Source: an uncultured Clostridia bacterium (GTDB lineage Bacteria > Bacillota > Clostridia > Christensenellales > UBA1242). Taken from it: DNA of 23,735 nt. The stretch covers positions 1 through 23,735 of the forward strand of contig CALWII010000007.1 in the NCBI GenBank assembly GCA_944380695.1, read 5' to 3'. Each line of letters begins with the position of its first letter. Positions within the stretch are counted from its first letter, which is position 1. Below are positions 7,906-15,400 of the stretch, in pieces. The notes beneath the pieces were generated by a model. The model searched no databases and was not told the DNA's origin. It saw only the letters and a program-made list of their open reading frames with translations. Made by a program: the position numbers and the translations under genes.

Positions 7906-8162
7906 TATGTTTCCTCTACGCTTTTTATTTTCCCTACAATTTTTATAGTTTTATCCGTCAACTCTGCCAAGCACATTTGCTCACCTATAACAGTGATAAT
8001 TCCTCCTTTGAATTTAAAAGTTATCAGCTGTTTTGATAAATGACAAACACCCGTGTGCCCTTCGACATACAAAATACGACCTGACATATTAACTATATTG
8101 TAAGTTTCGATAAAATTTTTATTTTCAGCTATTTTTTTTAGCTCACCAAAAAAATTAAACAC
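7905..8162 (-). CDS. yqfC: YqfC/YabP-family sporulation protein
   Basis: A small protein of about 85 residues with the YabP/YqfC pattern: SGRILYVEGHTGVCHLS, then a beta-rich segment GGIITVIGEQMCLAEL and the ending IKIVGKIKSV. In spore formers it is found beside YqfD and is expressed in the mother cell. The preferred start is a GTG at 8160-8162, preceded by GGGAG five bases upstream. A GTG four codons earlier (8172-8174) lacks a ribosome binding site and would coincide with the predicted transcription start. It overlaps yqfD by one base. Confidence 0.85.
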   Translation of the reverse strand: MFNFFGELKKIAENKNFIETYNIVNMSGRILYVEGHTGVCHLSKQLITFKFKGGIITVIGEQMCLAELTDKTIKIVGKIKSVEET

Positions 8163-8171
8163 AATATCTCC

Positions 8172-8200
8172 CACAAATAAGGTATGAAATGGAATTAATT
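8172..8200 (-). promoter_or_regulatory. Possible sigma-E-type promoter for the yqfC operon
   Basis: The minus strand contains CATACCTT (8186-8179), which fits the sporulation sigma-E -10 consensus CATACnnT. The -35 region (around 8200) is a poor match. No good sigma-A pair was found between the upstream terminator and yqfC. Confidence 0.3.
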
Positions 8201-8241
8201 ATTAGACTAAATAAGTGTCATAAATTAATTTGTTTTACAAT

Positions 8242-8265
8242 AAAAAAGCTAGCATAATAGCTAGC
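8242..8265 (-). terminator. Intrinsic terminator of the nfeD-floA operon
   Basis: On the minus strand, GCTAGC, the 6-nt loop TATTAT and GCTAGC are followed by six T. It lies 7 bases after the stop of the 174-aa membrane protein and separates that unit from yqfC. Confidence 0.85.
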
Positions 8266-8271
8266 CTGTTT

Positions 8272-8796
8272 TTAAAATTTGTCTTCATCGTCTATTTTGG
8301 AATCTAGCACATTTGCAAAAATAATTGCTTTCATCTCCGGCGAAAGATTTTGAATTTGCTCTTTTATCGTTTCTTTTCTTTTGTCTTGAATAAAAGAAGG
8401 AATGTTACGATTTGCGCTAAAATTTTCTCTATTAAAAGTTCTTCTTCTCTGAGGTTCGGATAATTTAGTGTATCTAAAATCTTCATTGAAACCACCGCTC
8501 GGTTCATACACCTCGCCCTCTATACTAGGCCCGGCATTGCTGGCAATAGGCGCCCTTGTTTCTTCAAAACTTAACTTTTCGTCTTGTTTGTTTGTGTCGT
8601 CTTTTTTTACAATTTTTGGTTCTTGCTTTTCTCTTTTTTGTAACTTTTTTTTGTGTCTTTCTTGTCTTGATTTAGGTTTAATAGCAGAAAAAATTTTAGA
8701 CGCAATCTGCTTACTCTTTGCAAAAAGAAAAGTTAGTAAACATATAACTACGCCAACGGCAATAATTAAAAGTATCCAAGCCCAAATTGGAAACAT
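8272..8796 (-). CDS. Membrane-anchored protein of unknown function, third gene of the nfeD-floA operon
   Basis: I do not recognise a family. The 174 residues begin with one hydrophobic segment (about 5-27), followed by a long Lys/Arg/Glu-rich, probably disordered cytoplasmic region (about 35-140). The C-terminal patch IQNLSPEMKAIIFANVL (about 148-164) looks like a short conserved helix. It starts 5 bases after the floA stop with GGAGG about ten bases upstream, and is followed by a terminator, so it belongs to the floA transcript. In Bacillus, yqfB occupies this slot but is much shorter. A role with the flotillin membrane platform is inferred from position alone. Confidence 0.75.
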   Translation of the reverse strand: MFPIWAWILLIIAVGVVICLLTFLFAKSKQIASKIFSAIKPKSRQERHKKKLQKREKQEPKIVKKDDTNKQDEKLSFEETRAPIASNAGPSIEGEVYEPSGGFNEDFRYTKLSEPQRRRTFNRENFSANRNIPSFIQDKRKETIKEQIQNLSPEMKAIIFANVLDSKIDDEDKF

Positions 8797-8801
8797 AAAA
8801 T

Positions 8802-9809
8802 TTAAGCCTCCGTATCTGAATTTTGGTCAACATTTGCAATCGAAGAGCGCATAGCAGTATCGGCCTGCAAATTTTTGAGTTTATAATAGTCAAGCACACC
8901 AAACTTCCCATCTTTTATAGCACTAGCAATAGCTTTTGGAATTTCTGCTTCGGCTGCAAGAACGGCAGCTTTCATTTCCTGTGTTTTAGCTTTATAGCGC
9001 TGTTCCTCTGCGACCATCGCTGCCCTTGTTTTCTCTGCAACAGCATTAGCGATTTGTCTATCTTTTTCAGCTTCATCCATTTCGAGTTTTGCGCCTAAAT
9101 TTTTGCCGATATCGATATCTGCGACATCGACGGAAACAATATCGAAAGCGGTTCCATCATCAAGTCCTTTACGCATAATTTCATCACCGATGGCAGAAGG
9201 ATTTTCCAACAATTCAGTATAAGTTTCAGCAGCACCAATACAACTAACAACCCCTTTACCAACTCTGGCGACGATAGTGTCTTCACCTGCGCCACCTACA
9301 AGTTCTCTTATATCTGTTTTAACGGTTACATTGACATTGATAATAACTTCAATACCGTCTTGGGCGATAGCAGCAATATTTTTTACTTCTATGATTTTAG
9401 GATTAACACAAGTCTCAATAGCTTCAACCACATCACTGCCTGCAAGGTCAATAGCTTTTGCCAACTCAACAGTCAAATCGATCCCTGCAGAGTGCGCAGC
9501 AATTAAGGCTTTGATTATATTATCAACCTTACCACCAGCCATATAGTGAGTTTCCAAATCAACTACATCAATTTTAATACCACCTTTTCTAGCCATAATG
9601 TAAGAATCGATGATAAGCCTGTAATCGACTTTTCGAAGCTTCATACCCACTAATCGTGTCATTGAAACGTGAGCACCGGAAACAAGCGCTACAAACCAAG
9701 TCTTTAGAGGCACAAGTACAAACATAACTACTAGCATTGCGGCAAGTAAACACGATAAAACTATAAGAGCAACAATCCAACTATCTAGTGCACAAATCAA
9801 ACTAAACAT
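8802..9809 (-). CDS. floA: Flotillin-like protein FloA
   Basis: A membrane-raft scaffold protein of 335 residues (typical FloA length). The order is an N-terminal hydrophobic segment (about 12-40), the conserved region from MTRLVGMKLRKVDY through DVVDLETHYMAGG, the SPFH-like domain with IAAIAQDGIEV, and an Ala/Glu-rich coiled region at about 245-300. FloA collects proteins into ordered membrane domains and affects division, signalling and secretion in Firmicutes. The start ATG has a perfect AGGAGG and lies inside the 3' end of nfeD (8-base overlap). The pairing with NfeD is the conserved arrangement for this family. Confidence 0.96.
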   Translation of the reverse strand: MFSLICALDSWIVALIVLSCLLAAMLVVMFVLVPLKTWFVALVSGAHVSMTRLVGMKLRKVDYRLIIDSYIMARKGGIKIDVVDLETHYMAGGKVDNIIKALIAAHSAGIDLTVELAKAIDLAGSDVVEAIETCVNPKIIEVKNIAAIAQDGIEVIINVNVTVKTDIRELVGGAGEDTIVARVGKGVVSCIGAAETYTELLENPSAIGDEIMRKGLDDGTAFDIVSVDVADIDIGKNLGAKLEMDEAEKDRQIANAVAEKTRAAMVAEEQRYKAKTQEMKAAVLAAEAEIPKAIASAIKDGKFGVLDYYKLKNLQADTAMRSSIANVDQNSDTEA

Positions 9810-10323
9810 CTTTTTCCTCCTTTGTTTTGACCAAAATAGTACTATCTTTTATTTCTACGACAGTTATTTCTAAACCTTCGTTTATGTTTTCTCCCAATGA
9901 CCTTACAGGATAAACAACACCTTCGATGAGCGCTTTCCCCGCTGGTTTACATATAGAGGTAACTTTGCCATTTTTCCCAATCAATGTTTCAAGCTTTTTA
10001 GGGTCTTTATAATCTTCTGGCAAAGCAGATGATGCTTCGACTAAAGGTGTTTTCTTCAGCAAGCCTTTGCTTAAAAGGAATGAAAAAGTAACAAAGATAA
10101 TTGTAAAAATTAGTAAAATAAAGAAAATCATAAGCAAAACGGCAAACAAAGATTTGGTGAAAACAGCCTCACATATGACAGCAGCAACGCCACATATAAT
10201 ACCCATAATTCCACAAACGCCAAAACCAGGAATAATTGCTTCAACAATAAGTAAAACAGCACATAAAACCAATAAAATTATGACAGCATAATGCATTTGA
10301 GTAAAAAATTCAACAAATTGCAT
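9802..10323 (-). CDS. nfeD: NfeD-family membrane protein (YqeZ-like, short form)
   Basis: 173 residues: three hydrophobic segments in the first 90 residues, including the family hallmark EAIIPGFGVCGIMG, then a C-terminal OB-fold domain (about 112-170) with LIGKNGKVTS, the GKALIEGVVYPV segment and a VVEIKDSTILVK ending. It lacks the N-terminal protease domain of long NfeD proteins. NfeD is the standard genomic partner of flotillin and is thought to act in the same membrane platform. It has a strong ribosome binding site (AAAGGAGG) and is the first gene of the operon behind a near-consensus promoter. Confidence 0.93.
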   Translation of the reverse strand: MQFVEFFTQMHYAVIILLVLCAVLLIVEAIIPGFGVCGIMGIICGVAAVICEAVFTKSLFAVLLMIFFILLIFTIIFVTFSFLLSKGLLKKTPLVEASSALPEDYKDPKKLETLIGKNGKVTSICKPAGKALIEGVVYPVRSLGENINEGLEITVVEIKDSTILVKTKEEKDV

Positions 10324-10341
10324 AATCCCTCCTTTGCGCTA

Positions 10342-10370
10342 ATTATATCACGAAATTTGCCGAATGTAAA
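10342..10370 (-). promoter_or_regulatory. Strong sigma-A promoter of the nfeD-floA operon
   Basis: Minus strand: TTTACA (10370-10365), a 17-bp spacer and TATAAT (10347-10342), with an extended -10 TG one base before it. The start would be near 10335, leaving a very short leader before nfeD. Confidence 0.88.
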
Positions 10371-10431
10371 TACCCTTTTTAAAAAACCTAGCAATAATAA
10401 ATCAAAAGTCGAAAAATCTTAAAAACAGTGA

Positions 10432-10462
10432 TATTAAAAAGGCACAAAATTTTGTGCCTTTT
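10432..10462 (-). terminator. Intrinsic terminator of the glycosylase gene
   Basis: A perfect 26-base palindrome (10437-10462) with core GGCACAAAATTTTGTGCC is followed on the minus strand by a T-run. It lies about 44 bases after the glycosylase stop. Confidence 0.85.
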
Positions 10463-10505
10463 AGGCGAAGTATAAAACTCCCCTATGAATTATAAATTGA
10501 CTTAT

Positions 10506-11321
10506 TTATTTTTTAAGAAATGACCTTTGATAATAAAATAAATATTGTTGAGCATACCCAGATAAATCTTTAAAGATATCAATCAAAGCTTCCCGAATTT
10601 TTTCTCTTTTATTACAAACGGGATAAAACATATTATACATTTTATTAATCCAGGTATCCACTGGAAAAACATCTTTTCTAGAAAACCCAAAAAGCAAAAC
10701 GCAATCAGCGACTTTGGGTCCAACTCCAGAAATAGATATCAAATTGTTCCTTAATTGCTTGGTAGGAAGATTTTGCCACTCTTTAAGCAGTTCAGGATTA
10801 ACCTGCCTTAACGCCTTATAAAGCTGGTTTGCTCTGTAACCCAAACCTAATTTTACAAAGTCAGACTCCGTAAGAGATAATAACTGGTCATAAGTTGGAA
10901 AATTTTCTGAAAAAAACTTTTCCTTTAATGCAAAGATAGTTTTTTGTATTCGCTTTATATTATTGTTTGCCGAAATAATGAAAGAAATTAACATTTCAAA
11001 AGGGTCATTTTTTAATATCCTAATACCATAACCGAATTTTATAGGTTCTTTCATAATGTCAAATTTACAAAGTTGAAATTTAATCTTTGAATAATCATTT
11101 TCAAGGTCAAAAAATTTTTCAAAATAATCCGTGTTGTCAGTTTTAATTTCATAGTAATTTGAAAATTCGATAAGCTCGGCTTTCTGGTCCTTTGACCACA
11201 AAACATAACCTAAATCCGTTTTTTTGAAAGCAAAAATTTGCCCACACTCCAAAATATGTTGTGGACAGAAATCGCATTTATCGAAAACCAAAATTCTATC
11301 TTTAAATTTTTCGTATTTCAT
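10506..11321 (-). CDS. ogg: 8-oxoguanine DNA glycosylase/AP lyase, OGG1-type
   Basis: A base-excision repair enzyme that removes 8-oxoguanine. It has an N-terminal OGG_N-like region with the ECGQIF motif (25-30), then the HhH-GPD fold. The helix-hairpin-helix ISGVGPKVADC (197-207) contains the catalytic Lys203, and FPVDTW contains the catalytic Asp222, matching the KVADC and PVD signatures of OGG1. There are no C-terminal Cys for an iron-sulfur cluster, unlike MutY/Nth. I start at the ATG 11319-11321 (271 aa); the frame reaches back to a TTG at 11342, but that lies inside the rpmA terminator hairpin. No Shine-Dalgarno is visible. No promoter is evident in the 35 bases between rpmA and this gene, so expression probably depends on leaky termination. 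Confidence 0.9.
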   Translation of the reverse strand: MKYEKFKDRILVFDKCDFCPQHILECGQIFAFKKTDLGYVLWSKDQKAELIEFSNYYEIKTDNTDYFEKFFDLENDYSKIKFQLCKFDIMKEPIKFGYGIRILKNDPFEMLISFIISANNNIKRIQKTIFALKEKFFSENFPTYDQLLSLTESDFVKLGLGYRANQLYKALRQVNPELLKEWQNLPTKQLRNNLISISGVGPKVADCVLLFGFSRKDVFPVDTWINKMYNMFYPVCNKREKIREALIDIFKDLSGYAQQYLFYYQRSFLKK

Positions 11322-11323
11322 AT

Positions 11324-11351
11324 AAAAAAACCGCTTGAGCAATGCAAGCGG
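11324..11351 (-). terminator. Intrinsic terminator of rplU-prp-rpmA, ending two bases before the glycosylase start
   Basis: On the minus strand CCGCTTG (11351-11345), a 7-nt loop and CAAGCGG (11337-11331) are followed by seven T (11330-11324). The next gene's ATG starts only two bases later. Confidence 0.9.
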
Positions 11352-11356
11352 AAAAT

Positions 11357-11632
11357 TTAGTTTTTCTCAACGATATTAGCCGTCTTTTTGCCATTATGTT
11401 TTGCAAATTTAACAGTTCCTTGAACCAAAGCAAACAAAGTATAATCTTTACCCATTCCAACATTTTTTCCTGGATAAATTTCAGTTCCTCTTTGTCTTAC
11501 AATGATTGAACCAGCTGAAACATCTTTTCCATCAGTAGCTTTAACACCAAGGCGTTTACCACTTGAGTCTCTACCATTTTTAGTGCTTCCGCCACCTTTG
11601 TGGTGAGCAAAAAGTTGAATATTAATAATCAT
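11357..11632 (-). CDS. rpmA: Large ribosomal subunit protein bL27
   Basis: A 91-residue ribosomal protein near the peptidyl transferase centre, with the conserved HHKGGGSTKNGRDS segment and GSIIVRQRGT. As in other Firmicutes it carries a short N-terminal leader ending in IQLF (residues 5-8), directly before the mature start AHHKGGG. This is the site removed by the cysteine protease Prp, whose gene is immediately upstream and overlaps this one by 11 bases. The gene order rplU-prp-rpmA is the standard one. Confidence 0.98.
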   Translation of the reverse strand: MIINIQLFAHHKGGGSTKNGRDSSGKRLGVKATDGKDVSAGSIIVRQRGTEIYPGKNVGMGKDYTLFALVQGTVKFAKHNGKKTANIVEKN

Positions 11633-11939
11633 TTTTTACCTCCAACTTTACAAATTTCTTTTCGTTTTTACATATTGACAGCAGAGTTTGATAAAGTGTT
11701 TCTATAATCAAATCTGTTTCTGGGGTTGGTGTTTGAATTTTTAAACTTAAGAAACCATCTTTCACAACAACATCAGCTGAAACATTTGCTACTTCTGTAA
11801 TTCCACAAACTGCCATTTGAGAGGTTGCAGAAATTGCAGCGCACAAAACATCATTTCCAAATTCAGCTTTATTCGTATGCCCTGACAAAACAAAACCTAC
11901 AAACCTGCCATCTTTTTTAGTAAAAAAAATTTTAGTCAT
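11622..11939 (-). CDS. prp: Ribosomal-processing cysteine protease Prp (YsxB)
   Basis: 105 residues. It has the family's catalytic pair: His21 in the LSGHT motif and Cys33 in the DVLCAAISA motif, plus a conserved beta-rich C terminus. Prp cuts the N-terminal leader from bL27 before ribosome assembly. The matching leader (IQLF|AHHKG) is present in the adjacent rpmA. It starts 2 bases downstream of the rplU stop and overlaps rpmA by 11 bases, so the three are translated in a tightly coupled way. Confidence 0.96.
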   Translation of the reverse strand: MTKIFFTKKDGRFVGFVLSGHTNKAEFGNDVLCAAISATSQMAVCGITEVANVSADVVVKDGFLSLKIQTPTPETDLIIETLYQTLLSICKNEKKFVKLEVKNDY

Positions 11940-11941
11940 CT

Positions 11942-12247
11942 TTAACCTTTAACAGACAAAATTTTAAGTTGTGTGAAAGGTTGTCTGTGTCCTTGTTTTT
12001 TGCGTTCGTTTTTCTTTGGCTTATATTTAAAAACAACAACTTTTTCTTCTTTGCCTTGTGCCACAACTTCGGCTTGGCAAACAGCATTTTTGAGTTTGTT
12101 GCCAACTTTTGAACCATTTTCATCGGAAATCATTAAAACTGGTAATTCAATTTTGTCGCCGATTTTATTGTCAAGTTTTTCAACTTTAATAATATCGCCT
12201 TCTTGAACTGTGTATTGTTTTCCTCCGGTTGCTACAACTGCGAACAT
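11942..12247 (-). CDS. rplU: Large ribosomal subunit protein bL21
   Basis: 101 residues with the bL21 landmarks: MFAVVATGGKQYTVQEGD at the N terminus and the basic KKNERKKQGHRQPFTQLKI near the C terminus, which binds 23S rRNA. It is preceded by AGAGGAGG and a leader of about 80 nt with a good sigma-A promoter. First gene of rplU-prp-rpmA. Confidence 0.98.
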   Translation of the reverse strand: MFAVVATGGKQYTVQEGDIIKVEKLDNKIGDKIELPVLMISDENGSKVGNKLKNAVCQAEVVAQGKEEKVVVFKYKPKKNERKKQGHRQPFTQLKILSVKG

Positions 12248-12327
12248 ATTTTTTACCTCCTCTAACCAAACTCGCTACGACAAGGCGTTTGCGAAGCAAA
12301 ACTTTTAAGCCCTTCATAAGCGGATAC
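12248..12327 (-). promoter_or_regulatory. rplU leader, possibly an L21-type regulatory leader
   Basis: This is the transcribed region between the predicted start (about 12327) and rplU. It can form small helices: GTTT and GC pair with GCAAAC around a TTC loop, with one bulged T. Many Firmicutes carry a structured L21 leader here. I cannot confirm the Rfam family by eye. Confidence 0.35.
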
Positions 12328-12333
12328 TCTGCA

Positions 12334-12362
12334 AGTTTACCATAACAAACTAATTTTGTCAA
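12334..12362 (-). promoter_or_regulatory. Sigma-A promoter of rplU-prp-rpmA
   Basis: Minus strand: perfect TTGACA (12362-12357), a 17-bp spacer and TAAACT (12339-12334), with extended -10 TGG directly before it. The tuf promoter has the same extended TGN-TAAACT design. Confidence 0.85.
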
Positions 12363-12373
12363 GTAAAAATAAG

Positions 12374-12397
12374 AAAAAACGTGCTTGTTTAAGCACG
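12374..12397 (-). terminator. Intrinsic terminator of the surface protein gene
   Basis: Minus strand CGTGCTT, loop AAAC and AAGCACG are followed by six T. It lies 9 bases after the stop codon of the large surface protein gene. Confidence 0.9.
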
Positions 12398-12405
12398 CTT
12401 TTCAA

Positions 12406-15400
12406 TTATTTTTTATCACTTTTTTTAACATCGTTCTTTTTTGTATCACTATTTTTTACTTGTCGTTTTTTACTTTTCTTAACTTTATTAATAACAAAGT
12501 AAAGAATAACGCCAGCAAGAACCAAACAAGCAACAACAATAAGAACTATTCCAACTATTTCGTATACGCTCATACCTTCATTTTGATCGGTTGAAACTTC
12601 AAATTCTAAAGAATCATCTTTAGTTGTCCAACCCGCTTCATCACGAACGGAAATTTCGATTTTATAAGTACCTGCCGTGTCAAGTTTATAACTAAACTTA
12701 AATTCATCAGCGTTAGCTGTATTTTCTAACTCCTCGGAAGTAGCAGTATTTATAACTTTAATTTCAAGAGTTTCAAGAAGCGTATCAAGGTCTGTTACAT
12801 TATCTGAAATTGCCCCTTTAATTTTTGCAAAATCTAATATTAATGGTTTGCCCAATTCATATTTTTCTTGGATCAAATCTTTTGGCAATTCAATTTTTGG
12901 CGAATCACAATCACCTACTGCGATAGAATAAGTTCTATCATCGTTTAAGTTGCCTTGGTGGTCATAAACATAGTAAGAGATAGTATAGTTGCCGTTACTT
13001 GAAAGTGTGTAATCAATGTCACCTGTTGAAGCTGTATAGCCGGTTGCTTGTTCCCATTCGTTCATAAAGATTTGTCTTGAACTAGTTGTGTTCCCACCTT
13101 TATAAGAAATAAGAACATAACTCTTTTCCTTATCTATACCACTAACAGAAAGGTCAGTTGCCGTAATCTTTTTAATGGTTATGTGTGTTCCAACATTAGC
13201 ACTTGTTGGATAATCATATTCTCCAATTTCAGGGGCTGTTGTATCCGAAACTTTCGCTTTGATTATTGTATCGCTAGTAAGCGTGTAAGTCTTAATTGCT
13301 TCAGCATTGATGTTGTCACCTACAGCACTTGCCGAAAATCCTACACCACCAATATTAACTTGACCTTCATCAGAAATGGTAAAAGTAAGCTCATCTCCAT
13401 TTGGTGCGACGAAAATCAATCCTTCTTTCTCTCTAAATCTGGCAGTGTATGTTTTACCACTAACAACAGCTGTAGCACGCCCGTCGGCGAATTCAATAGG
13501 AGAGCTTTCAGCTCCAGCTATATCATAAAGTGTTATTGACTGATTATCTTCGTTTAACAACCCATAGATTAAATCGGTATCGCTGGTAATAATCAAATTC
13601 CCCTTTAAATCCTGTTGAACAAGTCCTTTAGTAATATTTTCGTTAGTATAGTAAAGTTGGTCGTTTTCAGCAGTAAAAATATCTTTATCATAAACGGTTA
13701 CTTTGGCAACATATTGGAATTCAAAATTTCCTTCTACGAATGAAACAAAAGTGTCTCCTCTAAACTCATAGCCGGAAGGTGCATCATTTACAATCTGTAT
13801 AAAATAATTTGTTGCAGAGTTAGACTTATCTGCGCTAACTCCAATTATTCCTTGATTATCTTTTAAAGAATATGCAATGGTTGGCGTTTCAAATTCGATT
13901 TCTTCTCCAAGTTCCACTTCCCCTGAATCGCCAATTGTACTAGGTGCTTGAATTTTAGGATTAGAGATATAAGTTGTACCGTTTGCCTCATAATTATAGA
14001 AAGTAGTAATTTGGTTCCCGCCTGCATCAGTGACAACTACTTTAACTTCGTAAGTTCCTTCATAAGCTGCGATAAATTTACCTGTGTCAACTCGATAAAT
14101 ACCGTTAGACTTTTGAAGTTCTTTAACGCCGTTAACAGTAACAGGAGTTTCAATGCGTTCGTCATCAACGATTGTTACTCTATTAACAAAAACTTGAGTG
14201 TTCATACAACTAACGTAATCGTCTTCGTATTCCAAAATAGGAAGAATAACTTCAGCATTTTGCTCTACTTTTTCGGTATTTGGAGTTTGATATTTTTCAA
14301 AAATTAAAGAAGGAACTTTTTCGTCAACTATGTTAGCGATTTCGATATTCTTTTCCCTATCTCCTTGGTTTCCATAGTCATCGACAGTTTTAGCCCTAAT
14401 TGTAACTGAAACAGGTGTTCCTTGGTCAAATTCCGATCCGGTTATTTCTGACAACTTAATTTGATAATCGTCTTCAAGTGCAACCCAGCCATATTCGTAA
14501 TTGTCAGCAGTTTTATATTGATATTCTACTGCTACATTCATTCTTGTATCAGTATCATCTGAAGCAGTAGGTTGTTCAAAAGATATGACTGAATTTACGG
14601 AATAAGAATTTTTTAAACTTGTTGGGAAAGTAACGACAGGAGCCTCGCTATCAGCGAAAGATGTGTCATTTGTTACGGAAATATCATATCTTAAAGTTGA
14701 CGCCGAGTTGCCGGCTTCATCTTTTGCATAATAACGGACAGTATATGTGGTACCACTAGCCGAACCTGTCAACATAAGTTCGCCAGAAAGGGTAACATTG
14801 ATGTAAGCATAACCATCCTCTATTGTTGCGTTTTCATCATTAGTTGCAATTAAATAGTTGTTTTCTTTAAGCCAAGCGAGAACTTCTGTTTCATTTGCAG
14901 TGTTAACCTCATCTTTAATTTGGTTATAAAGAGTGATGTTATTTGAAAAGAGAGTGTCAAATTTGTAATCGAAAAGGATGTTATATTTCGCATACTTGTT
15001 TTCAATTTCTATTGTTCGAGAAGATGACCTTACGCTTCTTGTTAGTTGCATATTTTCTGCGGTAGAAACATTATCTGTAGCTCCTATGGCATAAATAATG
15101 ATATTATTGACTTGTGTTTTAGATTTAAGTTTTGTGGAAGCGTCAATGTATTCCTTTATTGAAGAGTCGTCATTATAATTATCCTTGTCGCCAGCATCAT
15201 AAACAATAGCAACAGGGTTTCTAGTATCTTTGACATCGTCAATGTATATATCTTTATACGATTTTTTAACTCCGTAAAAATCAACAGTTTCGTAAACTAT
15301 TTGATAACTTCCGTCAGCCCAAGGCGTGAACTTACCATCTACGATTGAGCCATCACGGGTTTCAGTATAAGAGCCATCTGCTCCCATCTTATAAGCAGTA

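Noticed and set aside
12406..12600. LPxTG sortase signal in the large surface protein
   Set aside because: No LPxTG-like motif precedes the transmembrane segment; the tail is far longer and more basic than a sortase tail.
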